Below are positions 42,463 to 51,435 of a DNA stretch of 52,996 bases, piece by piece. The first letter of the stretch is position 1. Every line of letters begins with the position of its first letter. The position numbers and the translations under genes were made by a program. A model generated the notes under the pieces. The model did not search any database, was not told where the DNA came from, and saw only the letters and a program-made list of their open reading frames with translations. The DNA comes from Acidobacteriota bacterium (GTDB lineage Bacteria; Acidobacteriota; UBA890; WLXD01): contig JAJCXT010000099.1 of NCBI GenBank assembly GCA_029263295.1, positions 1 to 52,996 of the forward strand, written 5' to 3'.

Positions 42463-42823
42463 CGGCCTCTCCGACAGTCCATCATCTCCAATCCGGCGCG
42501 GGTACGCTGCCGCAACTCGTGTCCTCGTTTGGCCGCTAAAAGTCACCATAACGTAGGCATTGATGGTCTAAGATGGTCCTGGCCTTCAAAAAGGTCTTGA
42601 GCGGTCAATAGCAGAGGGCTACCCTTCTCTACGTACTGAGTCTTTGCAAATAAGGAATGGGTCTCCCTTTTGCTAGACACAGGCTTGATTGAGGGGCGTG
42701 CCGCTATTGTTACGACCGGGGAGGTGGGACAGTCGGCGGCGCGTCCCCTCATTTTTTTTGGGATAGTCCCAGACGGGCACTGCACTCGCGACCCTGCCTG
42801 AACGAAGCGGTCGCGGTTCCGCG
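42463..42823. other. 361-bp gene-free interval with low-GC island
   Basis: No credible gene. From 42541 to 42660 only 56 of 120 bases are G or C, clearly below the surroundings. The interval has short hairpin-capable segments (such as GCAGAGGGCTACCCTTCTC) and ends at a terminator with eight T. It may be a long trpS 3' untranslated region, an independent small RNA, or inserted foreign DNA. Confidence 0.4.
42721..42759 (+). terminator. Rho-independent terminator with T8 tract
   Basis: Stem GAG-(GT)-GGGAC (42721-42730) with GTCCC-CTC (42743-42750), then A and eight T (42752-42759). It is oriented for rightward transcription, about 260-300 bp after trpS, and opposes the leftward acyl-CoA synthetase fusion gene that ends at 42824. 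Confidence 0.6.
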
Positions 42824-45571
42824 CTACTCGCCGCGGCCGAGCTTCTCGGCCTCTGCCACGAGTTCGATCACGCGCTCTCTGACCATGGTCATGAATTCGC
42901 CTGGGTCGATGCTACCGTCGGCCGGATAGCTGATGGGCTTGCCAAAGACGACTGCCGCGGGGTGCAGGCGGAAGCGGCCCTCTCGCGGCCACATTTCGTA
43001 GGTGCCCCAGATCCCCACCGGCACGATGGGGGTATCTAGTTCACGCGCCAGAATGCCAGCGCCGCGGCGAAACTCCTTGATGCTGCCGTCTCCCGATCGG
43101 CCGCCCTCCGGAAAGATGCCCAGTATCATCCCGCGTCGGATGCCTGCCGCCGCCGCCTGCATGGCGGCCTCTAGGTTGCGGTTCTGGTCGATCGGTACGG
43201 TACGAACCAATCTAGCCAGCGAGCCCAGGATCGCCCCACGGAAGTAGGCGCTGTAGCCCACGAAGAAAGCTCGTCGGAAGACTCTCCATGGCAGCGCGAT
43301 TCCGAGGATCGGGGCGTCCGTGTAGCTAAGATGGTTCGGGGCCAGTATGAACGGATAGTGGCGCGGGATGTTCTCGGCGCCAGACACCTTGAATCCGATC
43401 ATCCACTGCACCAATCGCATGCAACGTCCGAACAGGAAGATAAGCGGTGGACTGACGCGTCGAACCCGCAGGTAGGGTTCGACTTCCGGTGGCGTCTCGG
43501 CGAGCACTCGTTTCCACGAGTCCGCGCCGCGCCCAGCGCCTCCCCCGTCGCCGGCACCGTGCTCGCCGAGAAGGTCCAGCAGGTCGCCGACGGTCTGTAC
43601 TTCGCCACCGGCCTCGGGCGGTAGTTCGATGCCAAAGGCGTGTTCGAGATCGGCCTGGAGTTCTACGCGCTCAAGCGATTCCATCCCCAGGTCGATATCA
43701 AGATGTTGGTGTCGGGCTACGCCTTCGACGCGGGCGTGCTGCGCGAGGATCGAACGCGCCGTGTGGGCCCACGCGGGCTCATCCACCTTGTCCTCGGCGC
43801 CCTCGGGAGGGGCCGTCCGCGCCGGCTCCATCCCGTCGGCGCGGTTGCCGCGCTCGAGAATGTCGCGCTTGAGCTCAAAGCGCTTGACCTTGCGGGTCGT
43901 CGTGCGCGGTAGCGGCTCTTTGCGGATTTCCAGGCTGGTAAGGCGCTGTGGCCCTGGAAGCCCGATGCCGAGGCCCTCGATTTCCCAGGAGATCTCCTCG
44001 CGGAGGTTCACCTGCCCGCGTGCGCGCGCTGCGTCGAAGTCCGGGACAACAATGGCGTGCAGTCGCTCTGCCCCGCGGCGGCGTGGATCATCGATTCCGA
44101 GCACGCAGATCTCGTCGATCAACTCAGATCGCCCATAGTAGGCCTCGAGTTCCTCCGGGTAGATGTTCTTGCCTGACGCCAGGACGATCATGTCCTTGGC
44201 GCGTCCGGTCACCTGCAGGTGGCCGTTAGGCAGGAGGCGCCCCAGGTCACCGGTGTGAATCCACCCGTCTCGCACTACTTCCGCGGTGGCCTCGTCGTTC
44301 TTGAAGTAGCCGATCATCAAGTTGGGGCCGCGGGCAATGATCTCGCCGATGCCGTCCTTGTCAGGCTTGTCGACGCGCACCTCGACCCCATCAAGCGCTC
44401 GCCCGACCGTTGTCGCATCCAGCTCCTTGGCCGGGTGCGCAGTGAGCCCCGCACTCGCCTCCGTCAGGCCGTAGCCCTGAATCAGCGTGAAGCCGAGATC
44501 GAGAAAGTCCTGTCCAACGATCGGGTCGAACTTGGCGCCGCCGCTCACGAACGTCTTCAGCTTGGGGCCAAACGGTGTATGCGCGGCGGCGAAGAACTGC
44601 TTGCCCAGATTCACGCCCGTCATGCCGCGCACCGCACGATTGATCCGCAGCATGGCGAACGCCATCTTGCCCCTGAGCCCAGTGAGGGCCGTCATCCGTT
44701 TCATGACGCGATCATGAAACCGGTAAAAGAAGAGCGGGACGCAGGCAAAGAAGGTGATGCCGAATCGCGGGAACGCCGCTATGATCCGCTCCGGATTCAG
44801 CTCCGTGAGGTAGGTCACCTGCGCTCCAACGACCATCGGAGCCAGGAAGTTCGTCATCAGCGGCAAGGCATGGAACAGCGGCAGAACGCCCAGGATATGG
44901 TCGCGCTCGCCTAGGTCGATGCGCGCGAGGCCGGCCACGACGTTTTCGAACAGAGCACCGTGCGACAGCACGACGCCTTTGGGCAATCCGGTTGTCCCGG
45001 AGGTGTACATGATGGTTGCTGGCGATTCGGCCTGCGCCTGTGGGTCCCATCGATTGGGTTCTTCAGGGGCGATCGATGTCCAGCCCAGCCCGCAGACATC
45101 GCCCGTCGCCGCCGGGAAGTTCTCCGGAGCGTCGCCGTCCCAGTAGTACTCATCCGCGTCGACGTCGAGGATCTGTGGGGGGCTATCCAGCCCTTCTCTG
45201 GCGGCTAGGAGCTTGGCCCCAAGCCGGTGAGAGCTGAGCACCAGAGGAACCTCGGAGTGCTCGAGGATGCGCCGGATGGCGTGCGGCTCCAGCGCGGGGT
45301 CGATGGGAACCACCGTCGCGCCCGCGTACCAGATGGCCAGGTATCCGACGGGCCATGCGGGCCTGTTCTCCATGCATATGGCGACGCGTGCTCCCTCGCC
45401 GAGAGAAGCCGCCCTCAGGCCCTCCCCGAGTCTGGCCACATGGTGGGCCAGGGTCGAGTAGTCCAGCACCATGTCGCTCTCGGGGCCCGCCAGCCGATAG
45501 GCAGGCGCATCAGCGCGAGTGCTCGCGTGGCCGGGGAGGAATTCGAGAAAACTGCCGGGTTGGTCGCTCAT
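42824..45571 (-). CDS. acyl-CoA/acyl-ACP synthetase - ACP - PlsC acyltransferase fusion
   Basis: A 915-residue three-domain protein. Residues 1 to about 590 are an AMP-forming ligase (TIMYTSGTTGLPKGVVLSH, GYGLTEASAG, GWIHTGDLGRL, the C-terminal hinge VTGRAKDMIVLASGKNIYPEE). Residues about 600-685 are an acyl carrier domain with the phosphopantetheine Ser632 in DLGMESLERVEL. Residues about 703-915 are a PlsC-type acyltransferase with the HX4D motif NHLSYTD (747-752) and FPEGGRS. Together these suggest that a fatty acid is activated, held on the built-in carrier and transferred to a lysophospholipid or similar acceptor. E. coli Aas combines two of these activities in the opposite order. The protein is probably membrane-associated (hydrophobic PPLIFLFGRCMRLVQWMIGF). 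Substrate unknown. Confidence 0.9.
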   Translation of the reverse strand: MSDQPGSFLEFLPGHASTRADAPAYRLAGPESDMVLDYSTLAHHVARLGEGLRAASLGEGARVAICMENRPAWPVGYLAIWYAGATVVPIDPALEPHAIRRILEHSEVPLVLSSHRLGAKLLAAREGLDSPPQILDVDADEYYWDGDAPENFPAATGDVCGLGWTSIAPEEPNRWDPQAQAESPATIMYTSGTTGLPKGVVLSHGALFENVVAGLARIDLGERDHILGVLPLFHALPLMTNFLAPMVVGAQVTYLTELNPERIIAAFPRFGITFFACVPLFFYRFHDRVMKRMTALTGLRGKMAFAMLRINRAVRGMTGVNLGKQFFAAAHTPFGPKLKTFVSGGAKFDPIVGQDFLDLGFTLIQGYGLTEASAGLTAHPAKELDATTVGRALDGVEVRVDKPDKDGIGEIIARGPNLMIGYFKNDEATAEVVRDGWIHTGDLGRLLPNGHLQVTGRAKDMIVLASGKNIYPEELEAYYGRSELIDEICVLGIDDPRRRGAERLHAIVVPDFDAARARGQVNLREEISWEIEGLGIGLPGPQRLTSLEIRKEPLPRTTTRKVKRFELKRDILERGNRADGMEPARTAPPEGAEDKVDEPAWAHTARSILAQHARVEGVARHQHLDIDLGMESLERVELQADLEHAFGIELPPEAGGEVQTVGDLLDLLGEHGAGDGGGAGRGADSWKRVLAETPPEVEPYLRVRRVSPPLIFLFGRCMRLVQWMIGFKVSGAENIPRHYPFILAPNHLSYTDAPILGIALPWRVFRRAFFVGYSAYFRGAILGSLARLVRTVPIDQNRNLEAAMQAAAAGIRRGMILGIFPEGGRSGDGSIKEFRRGAGILARELDTPIVPVGIWGTYEMWPREGRFRLHPAAVVFGKPISYPADGSIDPGEFMTMVRERVIELVAEAEKLGRGE

Positions 45572-45638
45572 TGCCGCGGAGTATAGCTGCTGGTTACGGA
45601 ATGAATCGCGAGGCCCATCAGACTTCTCGCATGGGCTG

Positions 45639-47054
45639 CTAGCGTACGCGGGCCCCGCCCTTGAAGACCATGTCGATGTTCTCGAGCACGCGCATGTCGG
45701 CCAGAGGGTCGCCGCGGACGGCGATGATGTCCGCGTATCTGCCCTCCGCCAGAACGCCGATGTCGCCTTCCGCGCGCAGGAAGCGCGCCGGCCAGAGCGT
45801 AGCGGCCTGGATGACCTGCATCGCGGGCACTCCGAGTTCTACCCACAGCGCCATCTCCCTCCAGGTGGAATCGTTGTGGAACATCGTGGGTATGCCCGAG
45901 TCTGTCCCGATCATGAGGGTCACGCCGGTGTCGCGTAGTTGGGCGAACTTGGTGGCGAGCTTCGGTATCCGCGACGGGAACAGCGCGTAGTAGGGCAGCT
46001 GGGTGATGCGGGCCAGGGAGCTGCGAATCTCGTCTGCCAGTGCGTCCGGCATGCCCTGCCGCCAGCGCGGGTCGTCGAGACGTTCAGGGAAGATCTCGCC
46101 TGTGTACTGCATGGTCAACAGCGGCGAAACGGTTGGCGTCCAGTACAGAGACGAGTTGCGCTCGCGAAGTAGTTCGAGCACGTCCTCCGGGTAGCCTGGC
46201 GCGGTGCCGAGCCCCGTATGTTCGAAGTTGTCGACGCCGTGGCGCAAGCCGACACGGATCTCCTCCATGCGGTGCCCGTGGGCGACGACGGGGAGACCTT
46301 CGGCGTGCGCCGTCTCGACGATAGCCGCGACGACCCCTTCGTCCATCTGGTCTTGGTCGATCAACTTGATCGTGTCGATGCCGCGCCGGGCGAGTTGCTG
46401 CACCGTTTGCCGTGCTTGGAGTTCGCTGGTGATACCCCAGCGATAGGGCGCTTCGTAATCCTCGTACGGTGCCACCTGCAGGAAAGGGCCGGAGACGAAG
46501 AGACGAGGGCCAGGGATTTCGCCGGCTTCGATCTGACGTCGGACCTCGAGGATCTCGTCGGGGTTGGCGCCCAGATCACGCGCCGATGTGACTCCGCTCC
46601 AGAGCAACTGGTCGGCGGCGATGGGCATGACGAGTTCGTTCATGCGGTCGGCATAGAGTTCGTCCCAGCGCCGGTAGTCGCCGTGGCCGAGCAACATCAT
46701 GTGAACATGCATGTCGATCAGCCCGGGCATCACCGTCATCCCGTCGGTGCTAATTCGCGTGGCGCTAGCGGGGACCTCCGTGTTGTCTTCGGTGCCAACT
46801 GCCGTGATGCGTCCGTCCTCGATGAGGATGACGCTGTTCTCCAGGGGTGGGCCACCGAACCCGTCGAGCGTGCGGCCTCCGACCAGGGCAAGTACACCTG
46901 ATGTCGCGGTTCCAGGCGCCGCTTGTTCCGCTGGCGCGGCAGTCACGGTTTCCGCAGGCTGCGCGTCGCGAGTAGCTGCCGGGTCTGGCGGCGTGCACGC
47001 CGCGAGCGTCAGTGCCAGGCTCACAATGCCGATGGGGGTTCGGTCGATACGCAT
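45639..47054 (-). CDS. amidohydrolase lipoprotein (imidazolonepropionase-like)
   Basis: A 471-residue metal-dependent amidohydrolase. The N-terminus is a lipoprotein signal (IVSLALTLAAC) followed by an Ala/Pro/Thr-rich linker, so it is probably anchored in the outer or inner membrane facing the periplasm. Metal-site motifs are PGLIDMHVHM, TIKLIDQDQM (possible carbamylated Lys), PVVAHGH, NFEHTG and IGTDSG. These place it among the broad amidohydrolase group that contains prolidase-like and imidazolonepropionase-related enzymes; the substrate is unknown. It is last in an operon after an aminotransferase (22 bp gap) and an amino-acid permease, which suggests use of an amino-acid derivative or peptide. 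Confidence 0.88.
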   Translation of the reverse strand: MRIDRTPIGIVSLALTLAACTPPDPAATRDAQPAETVTAAPAEQAAPGTATSGVLALVGGRTLDGFGGPPLENSVILIEDGRITAVGTEDNTEVPASATRISTDGMTVMPGLIDMHVHMMLLGHGDYRRWDELYADRMNELVMPIAADQLLWSGVTSARDLGANPDEILEVRRQIEAGEIPGPRLFVSGPFLQVAPYEDYEAPYRWGITSELQARQTVQQLARRGIDTIKLIDQDQMDEGVVAAIVETAHAEGLPVVAHGHRMEEIRVGLRHGVDNFEHTGLGTAPGYPEDVLELLRERNSSLYWTPTVSPLLTMQYTGEIFPERLDDPRWRQGMPDALADEIRSSLARITQLPYYALFPSRIPKLATKFAQLRDTGVTLMIGTDSGIPTMFHNDSTWREMALWVELGVPAMQVIQAATLWPARFLRAEGDIGVLAEGRYADIIAVRGDPLADMRVLENIDMVFKGGARVR

Positions 47055-47076
47055 TTCGGTCTCCCGGTGTTGTGCT

Positions 47077-48141
47077 CTACATCCGATCGAGTGCTGCTTC
47101 GAGGTTGTCCAGGCCCGCCTCGAGATCGTCCCGTTCCATGCCGAACGCCAGACGGAAGTAGTCGTCGGCGCCGAAGAAGGAGCCCGGCGGAGCCGTGGTG
47201 TCGTACTCGCGCTCGAGAAGGGCGATCAACTCCCCTACCCGTCCGCCGTCGAGCCGGACAAAGCCAATGGGGCCGATCCGCGGCAGCACCCAGTTCAGCT
47301 CGGGCCGGGTTGTCACGAAGTCGGCGGCCAGTTCACGATTGCTCGTCACGAGATTCCGCACCGCGCCGGCGATGGTGTCCAGCCGATCGAACGCGCGGGC
47401 CGCGAGGCGTTCGCTCGGGTGCGGCATGATGATGCCGAACAGGTCGTTCAGTGCTCGGAATTGCTCGGCGAGTTCCTCGGACGCGATGATCCATCCGGCC
47501 CGCAGGCCGTCGAGCCCGTAGGCCTTCGTCAGACTGCAGGTCGAGATAAAACGCGGTGATCGGGTTGCCGCGATGCGTCGGTCGGTGGTGAATTCGAGGT
47601 AGACCTCGTCGACGAGTACGTGGAAGTCGTGCACCTGGGCCAGCTCACCGAGCGCCTCCAGGTCTTCTGATGCGGCGCGCTGTCCGGTGGGATTGTGCAG
47701 GTCGCTGAGAATAACGAGTCGCGTGATTCCTGGTCGCACGCGGGCCGCGACTTCACCAACGTCGAGGGCCCACTCCGCTTCGCGATGGCGTGGGAACGAC
47801 TCCACCTCAGAACCGAAATAGGCGGGGAGCGCTTCCAGCGGTTCATAACCCGGAGTCTCCACCAGTACGTGCCCCGGCCGCTCGAGAACCGTCGCGCAGG
47901 CCAGGTGATTAGCCATCGACGTGCCGATCGCTAGCACCACGCGCTCCGGCGCGACGGCGTAGCGCGTGCCGAGAATCTCGCGCAGGGGATCCCACCCGTC
48001 GGCGTTGCTGTCGCACAGGGCCAGATCCTCGGGCCGAACGGCCAGCTCTTCGGGGGGACACGGGCGGATGCTGCTGCGGCCGAGGTTGTAGCGGAATCGC
48101 TCACGGCTCTTCGCCCAGCGGATGTACCTCGATCCCCTCAC
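47077..48141 (-). CDS. PLP-dependent aminotransferase, class I/II fold
   Basis: A 354-residue fold-type I PLP enzyme (VVLAIGTSMANHLACATVL, LSDLHNPTGQ, VLVDEVYLEF, Schiff-base lysine in STCSLTKAYGLDGLRAGW). The SDLHNPTG motif with Leu-His replaces the usual x-N-P-x-N-P-T-G pattern. The frame is open up to 48822, but the real start is the GTG at 48141, overlapping the permease stop by 4 bp (GTGA). Transport and transamination of the same amino acid are therefore likely coupled. It is a distant relative of the enzyme at 40318. Confidence 0.88.
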   Translation of the reverse strand: MRGSRYIRWAKSRERFRYNLGRSSIRPCPPEELAVRPEDLALCDSNADGWDPLREILGTRYAVAPERVVLAIGTSMANHLACATVLERPGHVLVETPGYEPLEALPAYFGSEVESFPRHREAEWALDVGEVAARVRPGITRLVILSDLHNPTGQRAASEDLEALGELAQVHDFHVLVDEVYLEFTTDRRIAATRSPRFISTCSLTKAYGLDGLRAGWIIASEELAEQFRALNDLFGIIMPHPSERLAARAFDRLDTIAGAVRNLVTSNRELAADFVTTRPELNWVLPRIGPIGFVRLDGGRVGELIALLEREYDTTAPPGSFFGADDYFRLAFGMERDDLEAGLDNLEAALDRM

Positions 48142-49463
48142 TCGCGCTGCCACAGCCAGAACACGGGCACGCCCGCCAGAATCAAACTGGCCCCAATCAT
48201 CGCGTTGGTCGGGTTCGAGAGGATGGAGCTGACGACGATGGCAGCCGCGGCGACCACGAAGACGCCGGTGATCAGACGGAATGCCGGCATGCGGAAGCCC
48301 TCGTCCGCGGGCGCGTCCGCGTCGCGCTTCCGATAGACGAACAGCGTCATTGCCACCAGCCCAAAGAAGATCCAGTCGCCGAACACGACGTAGTCCAGCA
48401 GGTCGCCATAGGTTCCCGAGAGCGACAGGACGATGGCCCAGGCGGCCTGGAACAGCAGTGCCCCGCTCGGTGTTCGGTACCGCGGATGGAGGCGTGACGC
48501 CGCGGAGAAGAACAACCCGTCGTCGGCCATCGCCTGGTAAACGCGGGGCGCCGCCAGGATAAAGAGATTCAATATGCCGAGCGTGGAGGCGATGATCCCG
48601 ACGCTGATCAGCCGTGCGCCGGTTTCGCCCGCGACCATCCGCATGGTGTCCGCTGCCGGTGCGGTGCTGGCAGCCAAGCCCGCCACGCCTAGCGCTCGCA
48701 AGTAGGCAAGGTTCACTGCCACGTAGACCACGACGACGATCGCCACGCCTAGCAGAATGGCGCGCGGTAGCGTTCGGCGCGCGTCGCGCACCTCGCCGCC
48801 GACAAAGTTGGCGTTCTGCCACCCACCGGTCGCGAACATCACCGGGATCAGCGCCAGCCCGACGAGCCGTACAGACTCGAGAAGACCTGGAGCTGGCCCG
48901 ACACTACCGGTCGCGGCGGCTGGTGCGGCGACCAGACCGGCAGCAATGACCACAGCGAGAGCTGCGAGTTTGGCCAATGTGAAGGCGTTCTGCGCGATCG
49001 CGCCAGGTCGGATGCCGAAGTAATTGACGGCGGTGAAAGCCAGAATGAAGGCAATTGCGAGGGGCCCGATGAGAGCAGGATCCGCTCCGAGCAGGTCCGC
49101 GGAATATCGCGCCGCGATCTCGGCGACGGCCGCGACGGCGCCGCTATTGATGACGAGAAGGAGCGTCCATCCGTAGAGGAAGGCCGGCAGTCGCCCGAAA
49201 GCGTCGCGGAGATAGATATATCCCCCCCCGGCGTTGGGGGCGCGGGCGCCAAGCTCGGCGAAGCAGAAGCCTCCTGCCACGGCGATCAGGCCGCCTGCAA
49301 CCCACGCGGCGATCGTCAGGGAGCCGCTCTGCACGCGCGCCGCGACGATGGCGGGATTCAGGAAGATGCCGGCGCCGATGACGGCACCGACGGTGATCAT
49401 CGTGACGTCGAACAGGCCGAGGCGGCGGGCGTACGTCGTCTTGTTGGCTACTGGATCAGGCAC
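48138..49463 (-). CDS. APC-superfamily amino-acid permease
   Basis: A 441-residue transporter with about 12 hydrophobic helices and the APC substrate-binding loop in helix 1 (TMITVGAVIGAGIFLNPAIV). Other family stretches are FCFAELGARAPNAGGGYIYLRDAFG and PVMFATGGWQNANFVGGEVRDARRTLPRA. It should import a neutral or cationic amino acid with protons or by exchange; the substrate cannot be told. It is first of a leftward three-gene operon with the aminotransferase and amidohydrolase. Confidence 0.92.
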   Translation of the reverse strand: MPDPVANKTTYARRLGLFDVTMITVGAVIGAGIFLNPAIVAARVQSGSLTIAAWVAGGLIAVAGGFCFAELGARAPNAGGGYIYLRDAFGRLPAFLYGWTLLLVINSGAVAAVAEIAARYSADLLGADPALIGPLAIAFILAFTAVNYFGIRPGAIAQNAFTLAKLAALAVVIAAGLVAAPAAATGSVGPAPGLLESVRLVGLALIPVMFATGGWQNANFVGGEVRDARRTLPRAILLGVAIVVVVYVAVNLAYLRALGVAGLAASTAPAADTMRMVAGETGARLISVGIIASTLGILNLFILAAPRVYQAMADDGLFFSAASRLHPRYRTPSGALLFQAAWAIVLSLSGTYGDLLDYVVFGDWIFFGLVAMTLFVYRKRDADAPADEGFRMPAFRLITGVFVVAAAAIVVSSILSNPTNAMIGASLILAGVPVFWLWQRE

Positions 49464-49508
49464 GGCGCCATTATACGGACTGCGCCGGCCTTGCCTGGCT
49501 GTCTCGAT

Positions 49509-51209
49509 TTACCGGCCGCCTGGCGGTGTCGCGGCGGCAGGGATTTGCGCGCGAGCTGCGCCGCGCGCGCGCAACGGGCGGCCACCCGCGCCCGCTTCGT
49601 CTACCTCGACGTTGAAGGTCTCGAGTAACGTGCCCTTGTTGAGATCGAAATTCGCCATCGCTACATTGAGGCCGATCGTCGTCAACAACTCCCGCAAGCG
49701 AGCCGCCGTCAGTTGCCGTTGCAGGTTCAGTACCTGGAAGGTGCTGCTCGTGCCGTTCTCGAAACGACGCAGTTCCGCTGTGTACTGACGCTCGGAAAGG
49801 GCCACGGTGTCCGCGGCTGCGGCTACCTGCTGCACGCCGCCATTCACGTTGCGCGCCGCATTGCGCACCCCGAGTCGAATCTGAACCTCGTCGTCCTGCA
49901 CCTGGGTGGTGGCCTGACGTTCGCGGATCGTAGCTTGCGCGAACTGCGCCTCGGCCTGGTCGTTGCGCACCGGAAACGAGAGCTGGAGCCCGACCGACCA
50001 GTTGCGGAAGTCGCCGGAGAAGAGCTGCTGGAACGAGTCGCCTACACCACCGGTTTGCACCTCCGAGACCACCGCGTTGCCGAAGATGTCGCCGGTTCGG
50101 AAGATCTGGTCGCCGCCCAGGCCCGTTAGCGTTGCGCTGCCGATGAAGTCGAGCTGCGGCAGCAGCTGATTGTGGCTGGCCGCCAGGTCGATCTTGCGGC
50201 TCTCGAGGTTGATTCGGTTCTGGCGGATAGTGGGGCTCTTCTCGAGCGCCTCGGCGACGGCAGCTTCGAGGTCGATGTCGGCCGTTTCCGTCGCTGGATC
50301 GTCCGTCGGGACGATCTCCACGCTCCACCCGGCCTGCACCACGGAGTCGAAGTTGAGAAGCGCGCGCATCAGATCCTGCTGGTTGTCAACGGCTAGCTCG
50401 GCCTGCAGCAACGTGAGCTCCGCGTTCGCCACCTGCTGCTGTGTCTGGATGACGTCCACAGCTGCCAGCGCTCCAATCCGAACGCGAGTGTTGTTGTTGC
50501 GGTTCTGTTCTTTGGCCAGCTCCAGGCTCTGTTCGGCGATCTCGAGCGAACCGTACGCCGAGACCAGGTTCCAGTACGCCTGGATCACCCGGAAAATCGA
50601 GTTCTGCAACTGCAGCCGGAACTGCTCTCTGCTCACCGAATAGTTGTTCCTCGCCACCAGCAACTGCTGTTGGTTGACGTCGCCACGGTTGCGTAGGAGG
50701 GGCTGGCGCAACTGCACGTTGAGGCTCGTGTCCCAGCGTGGATTGAACGTGGAGAACTGGTTGTTGGTCACGGAGCGCGCCACCGTGCCGGCAACCGACC
50801 AGCCAAGCCCCCATGTCGTGTTGGCGTTGAGCTGGAATCCGCCATTGACCCGCTCTGTCGTGAGCACGTCGGCGCCGCCGATGCTCGAGCCCGTCGGCGT
50901 GGTGGAACGGTTGAAGGCCTGCGGCAGATTGAAGACGAACACCGGGTCGAATCGCGACCTCGCGGTGCGGATCTGCTCTTGGGATAGATCGGGGTTGAGC
51001 GCCGCGATCCTCACCTGCAGGTTGTGCCGTAAGACGAGCTCGACGGTTTGTGCCAGTGACAACTCGAGCACCTGAACCTCAGCTTCCTGGTTGCTCGCAT
51101 TGGCGACGAAGGTGGCGCTCGCCTGTGCGCTCACCGACAGGGGCGAGGCCAGAACAGCCAGCGCGGATATGACCAGCGCGGGTCGGCGGCCGGAAAGGTT
51201 GTTCAACAT
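49509..51209 (-). CDS. TolC-family outer-membrane efflux protein
   Basis: A 566-residue outer-membrane channel. A signal peptide (ALVISALAVLASPLSVSAQA) is followed by two homologous halves typical of the outer membrane efflux family, with long helices (LSLAQTVELVLRHNLQVRIAALN, NSIFRVIQAYWNLVSAYGSLEIAEQSLELA, DEVQIRLGVRNAARNVNGGVQQVAAAADTVAL). The C-terminus has an Ala/Arg/Gly-rich tail (GAGGRPLRARGAARAQIPAA). The ATG at 51209 has GGAG about 7 nt upstream; an in-frame TTG at 51221 is less likely. No inner-membrane pump or adaptor gene is adjacent. An inverted repeat at 51369-51389 lies upstream. Confidence 0.9.
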   Translation of the reverse strand: MLNNLSGRRPALVISALAVLASPLSVSAQASATFVANASNQEAEVQVLELSLAQTVELVLRHNLQVRIAALNPDLSQEQIRTARSRFDPVFVFNLPQAFNRSTTPTGSSIGGADVLTTERVNGGFQLNANTTWGLGWSVAGTVARSVTNNQFSTFNPRWDTSLNVQLRQPLLRNRGDVNQQQLLVARNNYSVSREQFRLQLQNSIFRVIQAYWNLVSAYGSLEIAEQSLELAKEQNRNNNTRVRIGALAAVDVIQTQQQVANAELTLLQAELAVDNQQDLMRALLNFDSVVQAGWSVEIVPTDDPATETADIDLEAAVAEALEKSPTIRQNRINLESRKIDLAASHNQLLPQLDFIGSATLTGLGGDQIFRTGDIFGNAVVSEVQTGGVGDSFQQLFSGDFRNWSVGLQLSFPVRNDQAEAQFAQATIRERQATTQVQDDEVQIRLGVRNAARNVNGGVQQVAAAADTVALSERQYTAELRRFENGTSSTFQVLNLQRQLTAARLRELLTTIGLNVAMANFDLNKGTLLETFNVEVDEAGAGGRPLRARGAARAQIPAAATPPGGR

Positions 51210-51368
51210 CTCGTTCTCCAACGTTCAGGTCGTCGCTCGGGGAAGCACTTCATCGCGTCGCTTGAGCGGCCGGATACAAGGCCCCGCCTTGAATAGAGCA
51301 AGCTACGTGCCAGTTTGTGTGCGCGGAGGGCCTGTTGTGACGGCCCCGTCGGCGACATTATCGCCGAG

Positions 51369-51389
51369 AGTGTCCGATATTGGGACACT
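51369..51389. promoter_or_regulatory. dyad AGTGTCC-N7-GGACACT upstream of tolC-like gene
   Basis: Perfect 7-bp arms at 51369-51375 and 51383-51389 around GATATTG. It lies 160 bp upstream of the efflux-channel start and 47 bp past the stop of the isoaspartyl peptidase. It could be an operator for the efflux gene or a stem at the end of the peptidase transcript. Confidence 0.4.
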
Positions 51390-51435
51390 TCGTCCCGCAA
51401 CGCACACCGCAGTGGCAGACCTCGGGCGCTCGTTT

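Noticed and set aside
48142-48822. N-terminal extension of the aminotransferase frame
   Set aside because: It lies antiphase within the permease gene. The GTG at 48141 with a GTGA overlap gives a normal-length enzyme.
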